A DNA stretch of 64,000 nucleotides from Nocardia xishanensis NBRC 101358 (lineage in GTDB: Bacteria; Actinomycetota; Actinomycetes; Mycobacteriales; Mycobacteriaceae). This document shows, piece after piece, positions 25,406 through 33,886 of this stretch. The notes below the pieces were generated by a model that searched no databases, was not told the origin of the DNA, and saw nothing but the letters and a program-made list of their open reading frames with translations. Each line of letters begins with the position of its first letter. The stretch's first letter is position 1. A program made the position numbers and the translations under genes. The DNA lies in the NCBI RefSeq assembly GCF_001613365.1, contig NZ_BDCF01000033.1, forward strand, positions 1-64,000, in the 5' to 3' direction.

Positions 25406-27019
25406 TCAGAACAGGTCGACCAGCGCGATCTTGGCGGCGCCGACCGCTTCGGCGATGGCGTTCTGCACGTCGGCCGCCACTTCCTTGTTGACGCGCAGGA
25501 TGACGGTGGCGCCTTCCTTGTTCACGTCCTGGCTCAGCTGCGCGGCCAGGATGTCGACGTCCGCCTCGCCCAGCTTGGTGCCGATCTTGCCGAGCGCGCC
25601 CGGCCGGTCGTCGTAGTTCAGCACGGCCAGGTTCAGGCCCTCGGCGCGCATGTCGTAGTTGCGGCCGTTGATGTTGACGATCTTCTGCACCAGCTGCGGC
25701 TCGGTGAGGGTGCCCGCGACGTTCAGGGTGCGGCCGTCGCCGAACACGGCGCGCACGTCGACGACGCTGCGGTGGCTCGGGCTCTCCGGGGCGGTGGTGA
25801 CCGTCGCGGTGATGCCGCGGTCCTTGGCGAGCGCGGGGGCGTTGACGAAGGTGACCGCGGGCCCCTCTCCGTCACCCTCGGCCAGCGCCGAGAAGATGCC
25901 GCGCAGCGCAGCCAGTTCCAGCACCGCGACGTCCTCGGAGGCGAGCTCGCCGCGCACCTGGACCTCGATGCTGACGGGCAGCTCGTCGGACAGCGCGCCG
26001 ATCAGCGCGCCCTGCTTGCGCACGATCTCCAGCCACGGGGCGACCTCTTCGCCGACCGTGCCGCCGGTGACGTTCACCGCGCCGGGGACGAACTCGCCTG
26101 CCAGCGCGAGCAGCACCGACTTCGCGACATCGGTGCCCGCACGGTCCTGCGCCTCCGAGGTGGACGCGCCGAGGTGCGGGGTGACGACGACCTGCGGGAG
26201 GTCGAACAGCGGGCTGTCGGTGCACGGCTCGCTCTCGAACACGTCCAGACCGGCGGCGCGCACGTGGCCGGACTTGATGGCGTCGGCCAGCGCGACCTCG
26301 TCGATCAGGCCGCCACGCGCGGCGTTGACGATGATGACGCCCGGCTTGGTGAGGGCGAGCTTCTCCTTGCTCAGCAGGCCCTTGGTCTCCGGGGTCTTGG
26401 GCAGGTGCACCGAGATCAGGTCGGCGCGCTGCAGCAGCTCGTCCAGGGTGACCAGCTCGATGCCGAGCTGGGCGGCGCGGGCCGGGGAGACGTAAGGGTC
26501 GTACGCGATGATCTTGGTCTCGAACGCGGCGAGACGCGCGGCGAACAGCTGGCCGATGCGGCCGAGGCCGACGACGCCGACGGTCTTGTCGAAGATCTCG
26601 ACGCCGTTGAACTTGCTGCGCTGCCAGGTGCGCTCACGCAGGGTCGCGTCGGCGGCGGGGACCTGGCGGGCCGCGGCCAGCATCAGGGTGACCGCGTGCT
26701 CGGCGGCGGTGTGGATGTTCGAGGTCGGCGCGTTGACGACCATGACGCCGCGCTCGGTGGCCGCGGGCACGTCGACGTTGTCGAGGCCGACGCCGGCGCG
26801 AGCGACGATCTTCAGGTTCTTGCCCGCTTCGAGCACCTCGGCGTCGACGGTGGTGGCGGAGCGCACGAGCAGCGCGTCGGCCGCCGGGACCGCGGCGAGC
26901 AGCGCCGGGCGGTCGGGGCCGTCGACCCAGCGAACCTCGACACCGTCACCGAGCGCGTCGACGGTCGACTGGGCGAGCTTGTCGGCGATCAGAACAACAG
27001 GACGGCCTGCTTGGCTCAC
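25406..27019 (-). CDS. serA: D-3-phosphoglycerate dehydrogenase, long ACT-domain form
   Basis: The first step of serine synthesis. 537 residues: a catalytic/NAD domain with GVVGLGRIGQLFAARL, NAARGGLIDE (Arg and Glu) and VVTPHLGASTSEAQ (His), then an intervening allosteric domain (about 320-450) and a C-terminal ACT domain (about 455-530, LNYDDRPGALGKIGTKLGE) that binds serine. It is the mycobacterial type, feedback-inhibited by serine in that family. GTG 27019 follows AGGAG. Its neighbours are leuB downstream and a peptide gene upstream. Confidence 0.97.
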   Translation of the reverse strand: MSQAGRPVVLIADKLAQSTVDALGDGVEVRWVDGPDRPALLAAVPAADALLVRSATTVDAEVLEAGKNLKIVARAGVGLDNVDVPAATERGVMVVNAPTSNIHTAAEHAVTLMLAAARQVPAADATLRERTWQRSKFNGVEIFDKTVGVVGLGRIGQLFAARLAAFETKIIAYDPYVSPARAAQLGIELVTLDELLQRADLISVHLPKTPETKGLLSKEKLALTKPGVIIVNAARGGLIDEVALADAIKSGHVRAAGLDVFESEPCTDSPLFDLPQVVVTPHLGASTSEAQDRAGTDVAKSVLLALAGEFVPGAVNVTGGTVGEEVAPWLEIVRKQGALIGALSDELPVSIEVQVRGELASEDVAVLELAALRGIFSALAEGDGEGPAVTFVNAPALAKDRGITATVTTAPESPSHRSVVDVRAVFGDGRTLNVAGTLTEPQLVQKIVNINGRNYDMRAEGLNLAVLNYDDRPGALGKIGTKLGEADVDILAAQLSQDVNKEGATVILRVNKEVAADVQNAIAEAVGAAKIALVDLF

Positions 27020-27260
27020 TGTGGGGTACTCCTGGGGAAAGGGGGTCGGCAGTTACCGCCGACCAGCTTAGTAGTCGGCAATTCGTCCGGCCGTACCACC
27101 CGGTAGGCGGCTGCCGTCAGTGTGCGAGCGGCGCGGTGACGAGGACGTACAGCCGAGGACGAATGCCGTTCTGCCGTAACGCCACCGGACTCGCGTCGGT
27201 CGCGGGTATCACCGGCCCACCTCGGGCGAGCGGTGTCCGAAACCCTCCGAAACACGGGAA

Positions 27261-27287
27261 GACCCCGCATCGAGCGGATGCGGGATC
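27261..27287 (-). terminator. Hairpin after the 39-residue peptide gene
   Basis: GACCCCGCATC / GATGCGGGATC with one mismatch and a five-base loop, about 60 bases past the peptide gene stop. A short GTCTTCCC follows on the minus strand. It supports a discrete small transcript. Confidence 0.45.
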
Positions 27288-27350
27288 TTCCATCGGTCGT
27301 GCCGATCGGACGGCACGGTGTCGATCGAGTCGGTCGATCGCGGAGTCGAA

Positions 27351-27470
27351 TCAGCGGCCGCCGAAGGATCCCGTCCACAGGGTGTTCAGCACACCGTGCA
27401 GCGCGGCACCGAGAGTGTCGAACAGGCCGTTGATGGCAGCACTACCGGTGTCGATGATAACGGGGATCAT
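27351..27470 (-). CDS. 39-residue hydrophobic peptide, unknown
   Basis: A very short frame, MIPVIIDTGSAAINGLFD at its start and a WTGSFGGR end. ATG 27470 is preceded by AGAGGAA at ideal spacing. The middle (about 10-32) would form an amphipathic helix with Leu/Phe/Val/Ile/Trp on one face and Gly/Ser/Asn/Thr on the other. There is one Asp near each end of the first half and almost no charge otherwise. A hairpin terminator follows. The family is not recognised. It could be a membrane-active or secreted peptide. Confidence 0.6.
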   Translation of the reverse strand: MIPVIIDTGSAAINGLFDTLGAALHGVLNTLWTGSFGGR

Positions 27471-28597
27471 GAGAATTCCTCTTCGTCGAAATTATCCAGT
27501 CGAACTGGCTGACACACGGCACATCGGCGGCGTCGCGAATGCGGTTACGAAATTCTGGATAATTGTGACGCAGACTATATTCATTTATCGAATGCGATGC
27601 AAGTCACCGAGCATCCGATGAATCACCGCACGAAAATGCGCTCCTACCTGCATGTTTGCCGACTCTGCACACTGGTCGAACGTCCAGATCATGCGAGGAC
27701 GCGCGGGCCTAGAATCTCTGAGAGAACTCTGAGGAAATCGCCGAAGAAACTCCAAGAGTCCCAGCTCGAGCACCATCGCCCAATTCGGATACGGCGCCGC
27801 CGAAGAGCGGGATAAGCGGCGTCACGCGATGACGATATTCTCGGGGAACACAACCACCGAGTTATTGACCGGCGATTCGGTGAGTAACGCGTGGAGACAG
27901 CCGAGAGCTCCGTTTCCGCCACGGACGCGGGCGGCGGCGACCGCTCGCGGCAATCCGTGCTCCAGTCGGGCGCGCCACCTCACCGCGGCAGCGCAACTGG
28001 CCGCCGAGGTCTGATCCAAGCCGGGACGGGCGCGGGCGTTCAGCGACCAACCTTGCATGCCGCGCGGCGACGGGCTCGCATCGAGGATGACGTGGCCGAT
28101 CTCCAGACCACCCGGCCCCGGCGGAGCTGCTCGCGACACGACGGCCGCGGCCTTCCGCCGTGAACCCGGAGGGGCCCAACGGCAACTGATTCCCTCGCCG
28201 CGGCCAACGACATCCGCCAGACCTTCCACCGCATGGCCACCAACGACGAAGCGAGTGCTCGCTGATCGTCGACGGCCACCCTTCGAGGCCCCGCTCGCCG
28301 CGGCGACCGCACGCGCCCGCTCGTTCTCGGCCGTGCGATGCCACACCAACCCCAGCCGAGAATCCGGGCGCCCGCGCACAGAGGAATACCGTCGAAACCG
28401 CTCGAGGTAGCGGCTCTCGGATGACACAGCAGCATCAGGCCCCCACCTGGCGGCGACCTGTATGGGCCCCAGTGCTGCCGCTCGCCGCCCCCAGCATCGC
28501 GACCGAACCGGCTCTGGCGCGACAGTGGTTGGCGCGGAGCATGTTCCGACCGGAAAATGAGCTGAAGCGCGCACGCCGCTCCACATACCATCGGCGC
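27471..28597. other. Long gap without a supportable gene
   Basis: 27471-27830 is comparatively AT-rich and probably holds the promoter of the leftward peptide gene. 27840-28420 is very GC-rich. Minus-strand frames here contain short protein-like pieces (for example SLVAMRWKVWRMSL near 28250) that shift between frames, as in a decayed gene, but no family is certain. 28420-28597 is the upstream region of the nucleotidyltransferase gene. A frame running into that gene from 28421 has no ribosome site. Confidence 0.4.
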
Positions 28598-29407
28598 ATG
28601 TCGTTGCGCGCTGTACCCGAGTCGATGGATCCGGCGGTGGTCGGTTCCGTCGACGCCGAGCTGGACCGGATCGAGCGCGAGCATCGGGTGAGCGTGCGGC
28701 TGGCCATCGAAAGCGGCAGCCGTGCATGGGGTTTCCCGTCGCCGGACTCCGACTACGACTGCCGCTTCGTGTACGTGGCGGAGCTGGACACCTACCTGTC
28801 GCCGTGGCGCACGCGCGATGTGATCGAGACGCCGCTGATCGGCTTGCTCGATGTGAACGGCTGGGATCTCGGCAAGGCGCTACGCCTGCTCGTCAACGGC
28901 AACGCGGTGCTGATCGAATGGCTGATGTCGCCGATCGTGTACCGCGGCGACGAGCGATTCCGCGCCGAGCTGCGCGAGCTGGCAGAGCAGGTCGCCGCTC
29001 GCGACAAGGTGGCGCGGCACTACCTGCATCTGGGCACGCGACAGTGGGACCTGTTCGACCGCAACCGATCCCTGAAGAAGGTCTTCTACTCACTGCGCCC
29101 GGCGATGGCGCTGCGGTGGCTGCGCGAGCATCCCGAGGCGGCGGTGGCCCCGATGCATCTGCCGACGATGCTGGCGCAGTGCGAGCTGCCCGCCGATTTG
29201 GTCGCGGCCGTGTCCGACCTCACCGAACTCAAGTCGCGGACAAGGGAAATGGGCAGCGGAGCCGTGCCTGCGCCGATAGCCGCCTTCATCGCGAGTGAAT
29301 TCGACTGCGCCGCCGACGCTTTCCCACGCACCACACCCGAGGATCCGAAGCGCGTCCGGGCGCTGACCGCGGAGTTCTTCCGCGCGCAAGCACTGTCGGT
29401 CCGGTAG
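28598..29407 (+). CDS. Predicted nucleotidyltransferase (RlaP/PF10127 type)
   Basis: 269 residues with a Pol-beta-like nucleotidyltransferase core. ESGSRAWGFPSPDSDYDCRFVYV (middle given in parts) has the GS-(x)-G and DxD metal motifs, followed by the family block GWDLGKALRLLVNGNAVLIEW and the C-terminal helices SLKKVFYSLRPAMALRWL. Members are linked to RNA repair and prophage-like loci, and the precise target is unknown. ATG 28598 (MSLRAVPES) is chosen because the region before it is not conserved-looking. It is a single gene with no operon partner. Confidence 0.85.
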   Translation: MSLRAVPESMDPAVVGSVDAELDRIEREHRVSVRLAIESGSRAWGFPSPDSDYDCRFVYVAELDTYLSPWRTRDVIETPLIGLLDVNGWDLGKALRLLVNGNAVLIEWLMSPIVYRGDERFRAELRELAEQVAARDKVARHYLHLGTRQWDLFDRNRSLKKVFYSLRPAMALRWLREHPEAAVAPMHLPTMLAQCELPADLVAAVSDLTELKSRTREMGSGAVPAPIAAFIASEFDCAADAFPRTTPEDPKRVRALTAEFFRAQALSVR

Positions 29408-29457
29408 ACACGACCGGACGAAGTTCGTCGATGAGCCGCGTAGGAAGGCGGGCACTT

Positions 29458-29664
29458 TCAGCCGATGACGCGCACGCCGATCGCTTCCGGACCGGACTTG
29501 CTCTGGCGCAGCTGGAACTCCACCCGCTGCCCGGCCACCAAGGACCGGAACCCCGAACCCTCCAGGTCCAGGTAATCCACGAACACGTCCTTGCCACCAT
29601 CGTCTTGGGCGATGAAACCGAAACCCTTTTCGGTGTCGAACCACATCACTGTGCCCTGGGCCAT
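29458..29664 (-). CDS. Cold-shock-domain protein with altered RNP2
   Basis: A 68-residue CspA-like OB fold. RNP1 (KGFGFIAQ) is intact. RNP2 reads DVFVDY, where almost all CSPs have DVFVHY, so the RNA-stacking His is Asp. The rest (SGFRSLVAGQRVEFQLRQ, GPEAIGVRV) is standard. It is probably an RNA chaperone with changed binding. It starts at ATG 29664. It lies 154 bases downstream of a second csp gene on the same strand, with a terminator between, so the two are likely paralogues by tandem duplication. Confidence 0.92.
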   Translation of the reverse strand: MAQGTVMWFDTEKGFGFIAQDDGGKDVFVDYLDLEGSGFRSLVAGQRVEFQLRQSKSGPEAIGVRVIG

Positions 29665-29772
29665 ACGCCGTACCTTCTCCGAACGCGCAGAACCGGGGAA
29701 GGGTACACCGGCCGAGGCCGATCGGTCCATCAGCAGGCGGTCGCGGGGTCCTCACCTGGCCCGAAACGACGA

Positions 29773-29803
29773 GAGGCCCCGCACCGAACCGGTGCGGAGC
29801 CTC
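29773..29803 (-). terminator. Terminator after the second csp gene
   Basis: GAGGCCCCGCACCG / CGGTGCGGAGCCTC with one mismatch and a short loop, 15 bases past the csp stop (29819). It separates the two csp transcripts. Confidence 0.75.
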
Positions 29804-29818
29804 GAAGTGCGTGTCGAA

Positions 29819-30025
29819 TCAGGCGACGACGCGGACGTCCTGGGCCTGCGGACCCTTCTGTCCCTGGCCGATCTCGAACTCCACGCGCTGCCCCTCATCG
29901 AGGGACCGGAAACCCGAGCCGCTCACAGCCGAGTAGTGCACGAAGACGTCGGGACCGCCGCCGTCCTGTGCAATGAAGCCGAAGCCCTTCTCGCTGTTGA
30001 ACCACTTAACAATGCCTTGAGCCAT
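29819..30025 (-). CDS. Cold-shock protein CspA family
   Basis: 68 residues, the canonical cold-shock domain. MAQGIVKWFNSEKGFGFIAQ carries RNP1, DVFVHYSAV is RNP2, and the end is GPQAQDVRV. It acts as an RNA/ssDNA chaperone in the cytoplasm. ATG 30025 is followed upstream by a leader of at least 90 bases that is AT-richer than its surroundings, which fits the regulated 5' UTR of csp genes, although no known thermosensor fold was checked. Confidence 0.95.
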   Translation of the reverse strand: MAQGIVKWFNSEKGFGFIAQDGGGPDVFVHYSAVSGSGFRSLDEGQRVEFEIGQGQKGPQAQDVRVVA

Positions 30026-30235
30026 TTCATACTTTCTGTTGACGAGCCAGGGACTTGCATAGACACCCCGGTCTCGTAGATCCACAATGCCATCATCCGA
30101 CGAATTTCTCCACATTCGGCACCGCCTACTGTGAGCTATTCAACGAATCCCGCGGTCGGCGTCTCACAAACCTCCCATCGACCGCCCAGCGAACCGGTCG
30201 GCGTCTCGACGGGTGCGGGCGATCGCCCGCAGTTG

Positions 30236-32080
30236 TCACCGCCCGCGCGCATAGCGTAGCTGAACGGGCTTGTTCGTCTCGTAACCGCCGCGACCGGAAA
30301 GGTATTGCGGTACACCGACTTCCCACCACGCACCCGCGTCGGTCCAGTCGCCCGCCCGCGTGCGCACCACGACGACCGCGGGACGGGACGTCGTGACCGC
30401 GGCCGCCCTGGCTTCCGCGTAGGCGGTTCGAAACTGGTCGGTACTGCTCACAGCGAATATCGAGCAACCGAGCGCCGCCGCGTGCGCCGCGAAATCGACC
30501 CGCGGCGGGTCGACAAGGGTGGTCCGGCAGTCCGGGTACTGATTGTTGAACGCCGCGCCGCCCTGCCCTTCCTGGAGGCGCGCGATCACCGCGTAGCCGT
30601 CGTTGTCGCACACCACGGCGACGAACGGATGCCCGGCGAAGGCCGCCGAGAACAGCTCCGAATTCAACATCAGATAGGAGCCGTCGCCGAGCAGTGTGGT
30701 GACCAGACCTGGCCGGTGCGCCATGGCGGCGCCCCACGCGCCGGCGAGCTCGTAACCCATACAGGAGAATCCATACTCGACATCCATGCTCGGCGCTCCT
30801 CCCGCGGCGCGCCAGCCGCCGATCAACTCGCCGGGCAGCCCGCCGGAAGCGGTCATGACGTAGTCCTCCGGCGTCGAGAGTTCGTTGACGATGCCGACCA
30901 CCTGCGCGTAGCTGGGCGTCCCCGGCGTCGGCGCGCGCAGCTTGTCGATTCCCGCGTCCCAGGTCTCGCGCAGCACCGCCGCGCGCCCCGACCAGTCCGC
31001 GGGAGCGGTCCACCCCGACAGCTGCTCGTCCAGCTCGGTCAAGCTGGCCGCCGCATCGCCGACGATCGACAGCGCCCCGTGCTTCACCGCGTCGAAGCGG
31101 GCCACGTTGACGGTGACCAGGCGGACGTCGGGCGCGAAGACCGTCCACGAGGCGGTGGTGAAATCCTGCAGCCGGGTACCCACGGCGAGCACCAGATCCG
31201 CATCGGCGGCGAGGGCGTTGGCCGACGCCGAGCCGGTGATGCCGAGCGGTCCCGCGTGTAGCGGGTGATCGTGCGGCACCAGGGTCCGTCCCGCGGTGGT
31301 CTCGGTGATCGGAATCCCGTGCCGCTCGGCGAATTCCACCGCCTGCGGGCCCGCCCCGGAGTAGCGCACACCACCGCCGACGATCAGCAGCGGCCGCCGC
31401 GCGGTGCTCAGGACGGCGGCGGCCTCGCGCAGTGCGCGCAGGTCGGGACGCGGCCGCGGCACGTGATGCAGTACCGGAGCGAACAGCGCGTCCGGGAAGT
31501 CGAAGGTCTCGGCCTGCACGTCCTGGGGCAGCGCCAGGGTGACAGGTCCGGCGTCGGCTGGATCGGTCAGCACCCGCGCCACCTGCGGCAACGTCGCCAT
31601 CAGCTGTTCGGGCCTGGTGATCCGGTCGAAGTATCGGCTCACCGCGCGGAAGGCGTCGTTCACGGTCGCCGTCGCGTCCCCGAAGTGCTCCACCTGTTGC
31701 AGCACCGGGTCGGGAGCGCGTCCGGTGAAGGTGTCGCCGGGGAGCAGCAGCAGCGGCAGCCGATTCGCGTGGGCGACCCCGGCCGCGGTGACCATGTTCA
31801 GCGCGCCGGGACCTATGGAGGACGTGGCGACGCCGACCTGACGCCGTTGGGTGGCCTTGGCATACCCGACCGCGGCCAGTGCCATCCCCTGCTCGGTGTG
31901 TCCCCGCCAGACGGGCAGTTCGTCGCGGCGCTCGTGCAGCGCGGTGCCGAGGCCGAGCACGTTGCCGTGTCCGAAGATCGCGAAGGCGGCCGGGAAGAGC
32001 GGCACCTCCGCGCCGTCCAGCGTCTCCGAGCGCTGTGCGACGAGCCAGGCCACCAGGGCCTGGGCGGTGGTCAGCTCCAT
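30236..32080 (-). CDS. iolD: 3D-(3,5/4)-trihydroxycyclohexane-1,2-dione hydrolase
   Basis: A ThDP enzyme of myo-inositol breakdown that opens the cyclohexanedione ring to 5-deoxy-glucuronate. 614 residues: the N-domain has the catalytic Glu in RGHTEQGMALAAVGYAKA, the centre ATSSIGPGALNMVTA, and the C-domain the ThDP/Mg motif LLGDGSYLMLNSEL with VVCDNDGYAVIARLQ. It is the last gene of the leftward iol operon, overlapping the iolB stop by 10 bases. It is likely induced by inositol through the LacI-type repressor encoded upstream. Confidence 0.94.
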   Translation of the reverse strand: MELTTAQALVAWLVAQRSETLDGAEVPLFPAAFAIFGHGNVLGLGTALHERRDELPVWRGHTEQGMALAAVGYAKATQRRQVGVATSSIGPGALNMVTAAGVAHANRLPLLLLPGDTFTGRAPDPVLQQVEHFGDATATVNDAFRAVSRYFDRITRPEQLMATLPQVARVLTDPADAGPVTLALPQDVQAETFDFPDALFAPVLHHVPRPRPDLRALREAAAVLSTARRPLLIVGGGVRYSGAGPQAVEFAERHGIPITETTAGRTLVPHDHPLHAGPLGITGSASANALAADADLVLAVGTRLQDFTTASWTVFAPDVRLVTVNVARFDAVKHGALSIVGDAAASLTELDEQLSGWTAPADWSGRAAVLRETWDAGIDKLRAPTPGTPSYAQVVGIVNELSTPEDYVMTASGGLPGELIGGWRAAGGAPSMDVEYGFSCMGYELAGAWGAAMAHRPGLVTTLLGDGSYLMLNSELFSAAFAGHPFVAVVCDNDGYAVIARLQEGQGGAAFNNQYPDCRTTLVDPPRVDFAAHAAALGCSIFAVSSTDQFRTAYAEARAAAVTTSRPAVVVVRTRAGDWTDAGAWWEVGVPQYLSGRGGYETNKPVQLRYARGR

Positions 32081-32964
32081 GACGACCGTCCTTCCTGGCC
32101 GGTGACCGGGCAGCGCGGGTCGGTCGGCTCCCCCGCCCAGCCGTCCCGGACCCAGGCGTGCGCCGGATCGTCGCAGAAGGCCATCGACCGTTCGGGCGCC
32201 GGACCGGCCAGCACATTGAGGTAGTACATGGGATAGCCGGGCGCGGCGACACAGGGCCCGTGGTAGCCGCGGGGTATCAGGAAGACGTCGCCGTCGCGCA
32301 CCGCCGCATTCTCGTCCACCGCGCCGTCGGCGGTGTAGGTGCGGTGCAGTCCGAAGCCTTCGCGGGATGGCGTGAAGCCGTCGCGGCCCGCGATGCGGAA
32401 GTAGTAGATCTCCTCGTTGACCACCTCGCACTCGCTCGCCGCGTCGTGCTTGTGCGGCGGATACGACGACCAATTGCCGTCGGGCGTGATCACTTCGCAG
32501 GCGTTGAGCTTGTCCGCGTGCTCCCATACACCCGGCACGCCGAAGTTGGTGACCTGCCTCGTGGCCCGGCCGGCACCCCTGATTTCGATCGGAACATCCT
32601 CGGCCGGACCGTATCTCGGCACGAGCCGCCGCGTGCACTTGGCCATCGGCATGGCGAGCAGCGCGCCGTCGGCGCTGGAGATCTCCGCTTCGGCGTCGCG
32701 CGGCACGTACGCGAAGTCCGTCACACGGTCGAAAACGGAAGCGCGACCTGCCAATTCGAGGACGATTCCGTCGGCGCGGACCACGCACGAGCCGGAGAGC
32801 GGCAGGACGAATGCCTCGTACTCGCCGGTGGCCAGCGTTCTTGTCTCGCCCGGCGCGACCGCTATCACGCGCAGGCCGGTGTAGCGCCACCCGGCGTCCT
32901 CGGCGGTCAACCGGATCGGATCTCGGCCGTCGGCCAGTGTCCCGGCCGGACGATGCAATGTCAT
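32071..32964 (-). CDS. iolB: 5-deoxy-glucuronate isomerase
   Basis: A 297-residue double-cupin enzyme that converts 5-deoxy-glucuronate to 5-dehydro-2-deoxygluconate. The second cupin holds the metal site: WSSYPPHKHDAASECEVVNEEIYYFRI (given here in parts: SYPPHKHD and EEIYYF) and a later His in IPRGYHGPCVAAPGYPMYYLN. It is soluble. It lies in tight linkage with iolD (overlap) and the aldolase-like gene (13-base gap). The IolB/IolD order follows the pathway. Confidence 0.94.
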   Translation of the reverse strand: MTLHRPAGTLADGRDPIRLTAEDAGWRYTGLRVIAVAPGETRTLATGEYEAFVLPLSGSCVVRADGIVLELAGRASVFDRVTDFAYVPRDAEAEISSADGALLAMPMAKCTRRLVPRYGPAEDVPIEIRGAGRATRQVTNFGVPGVWEHADKLNACEVITPDGNWSSYPPHKHDAASECEVVNEEIYYFRIAGRDGFTPSREGFGLHRTYTADGAVDENAAVRDGDVFLIPRGYHGPCVAAPGYPMYYLNVLAGPAPERSMAFCDDPAHAWVRDGWAGEPTDPRCPVTGQEGRSSWS

Positions 32965-32977
32965 CGGGACTCCTTCG

Positions 32978-33886
32978 TCATCGGGACGCCTTCAGCATGC
33001 GGGCCGCGGCGTCGACGGCGGCGGCGACATCGCCGTCCGGCGGATACAGCAGGGTGCGCCCGACCACCAGACCGCGCACCACGTCGTGGTGCAGGGCGTC
33101 GCCCCAGGTCGCCAGGTCGGCCGCGGGATCTTCGGAGGGCGCGCCGCCGAGCACCACCACCGGCAGCGTCGTGGCGTCCAGCACCGAACTGTCCTCGGGC
33201 GCTGGAATTTTCAGCCAGGTATAGGCGGAGGTGACGCCGAGACCCGAGGCGACCGTGATCGCCCGCGCCAGCGAGGGCGCGTCCTTGCTCATCACCAGCG
33301 CGCCGGAGTCGTCGCGGTGATACGGCAGCGGTTCCACCATCGCCATCAGGCCGTGCGCCGCCAGTTCGGAGACCGCCTGCGCGCAGGCGTGCAACGTGGG
33401 CACCGTACCGGGATCCGAATCGACCAGGCGCAGCAGCATTTTTCCGCCGTCGAGGCGGCAGCGGACGAGGGCGTCGGCGTCGTAACCGGTGAACCGGTCG
33501 TCGATCTCCCACTCCGCGCCCGCCAGGCCGCCGCGGTTCATCGAGCCGATCACCACCTTGTCGTCGAGCGCGTCGAGCAGCAGCAGTTCCTCGACCACGT
33601 CGGGCGAGCCGAGCACGCCGTCCACCGCGGGGTTGGCCAACGCGATCAGCAGCCGCTCCAAGAGCGCGCGCCGGTCCGCCATCGCGGTGCGGTCCGAGCC
33701 GACGCCCAGCGCGCCGCGGGCGGGATGGTCGGCGGCCACCAGGAACAGCGTCTCGCGGTCCGACAACACGCTCGCGCGCCGAACCCGCTTGGCGTAGGCC
33801 CGCTCCACGGCCGCCGGGTCCTTGGCTCGCATTCGCAGCAGCTCGGCCCAGCGGTCGTCGGTCAGGTACGGGACGGTTATCGGCAC
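32978..33886 (-). CDS. Aldolase-like (beta/alpha)8 protein of the iol cluster (Cgl0159 type)
   Basis: 302 residues, a TIM-barrel related to class I/deoxyribose-phosphate aldolases. It starts VPITVPYLTDDRWAELLRMR and includes LFLVAADHPARGALGVG, VVIGSMNRGGLAG, a lysine in GGKMLLRLV, and TVASGLGVTSAYTWLKIP. A homologue sits in the C. glutamicum iol cluster. The likely role is cleavage of 2-deoxy-5-keto-gluconate-6-phosphate, the job of IolJ in Bacillus, but this is inferred from context. GTG 33886 follows GAGGAG and overlaps the iolC stop by ten bases. Confidence 0.8.
   Translation of the reverse strand: MPITVPYLTDDRWAELLRMRAKDPAAVERAYAKRVRRASVLSDRETLFLVAADHPARGALGVGSDRTAMADRRALLERLLIALANPAVDGVLGSPDVVEELLLLDALDDKVVIGSMNRGGLAGAEWEIDDRFTGYDADALVRCRLDGGKMLLRLVDSDPGTVPTLHACAQAVSELAAHGLMAMVEPLPYHRDDSGALVMSKDAPSLARAITVASGLGVTSAYTWLKIPAPEDSSVLDATTLPVVVLGGAPSEDPAADLATWGDALHHDVVRGLVVGRTLLYPPDGDVAAAVDAAARMLKASR

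Noticed and set aside
27822..28727. Long minus-strand open frame of about 300 codons
   Set aside because: Overlaps the start of the real nucleotidyltransferase gene on the other strand, is Arg/Ala/Gly rich with no family features and no ribosome site.
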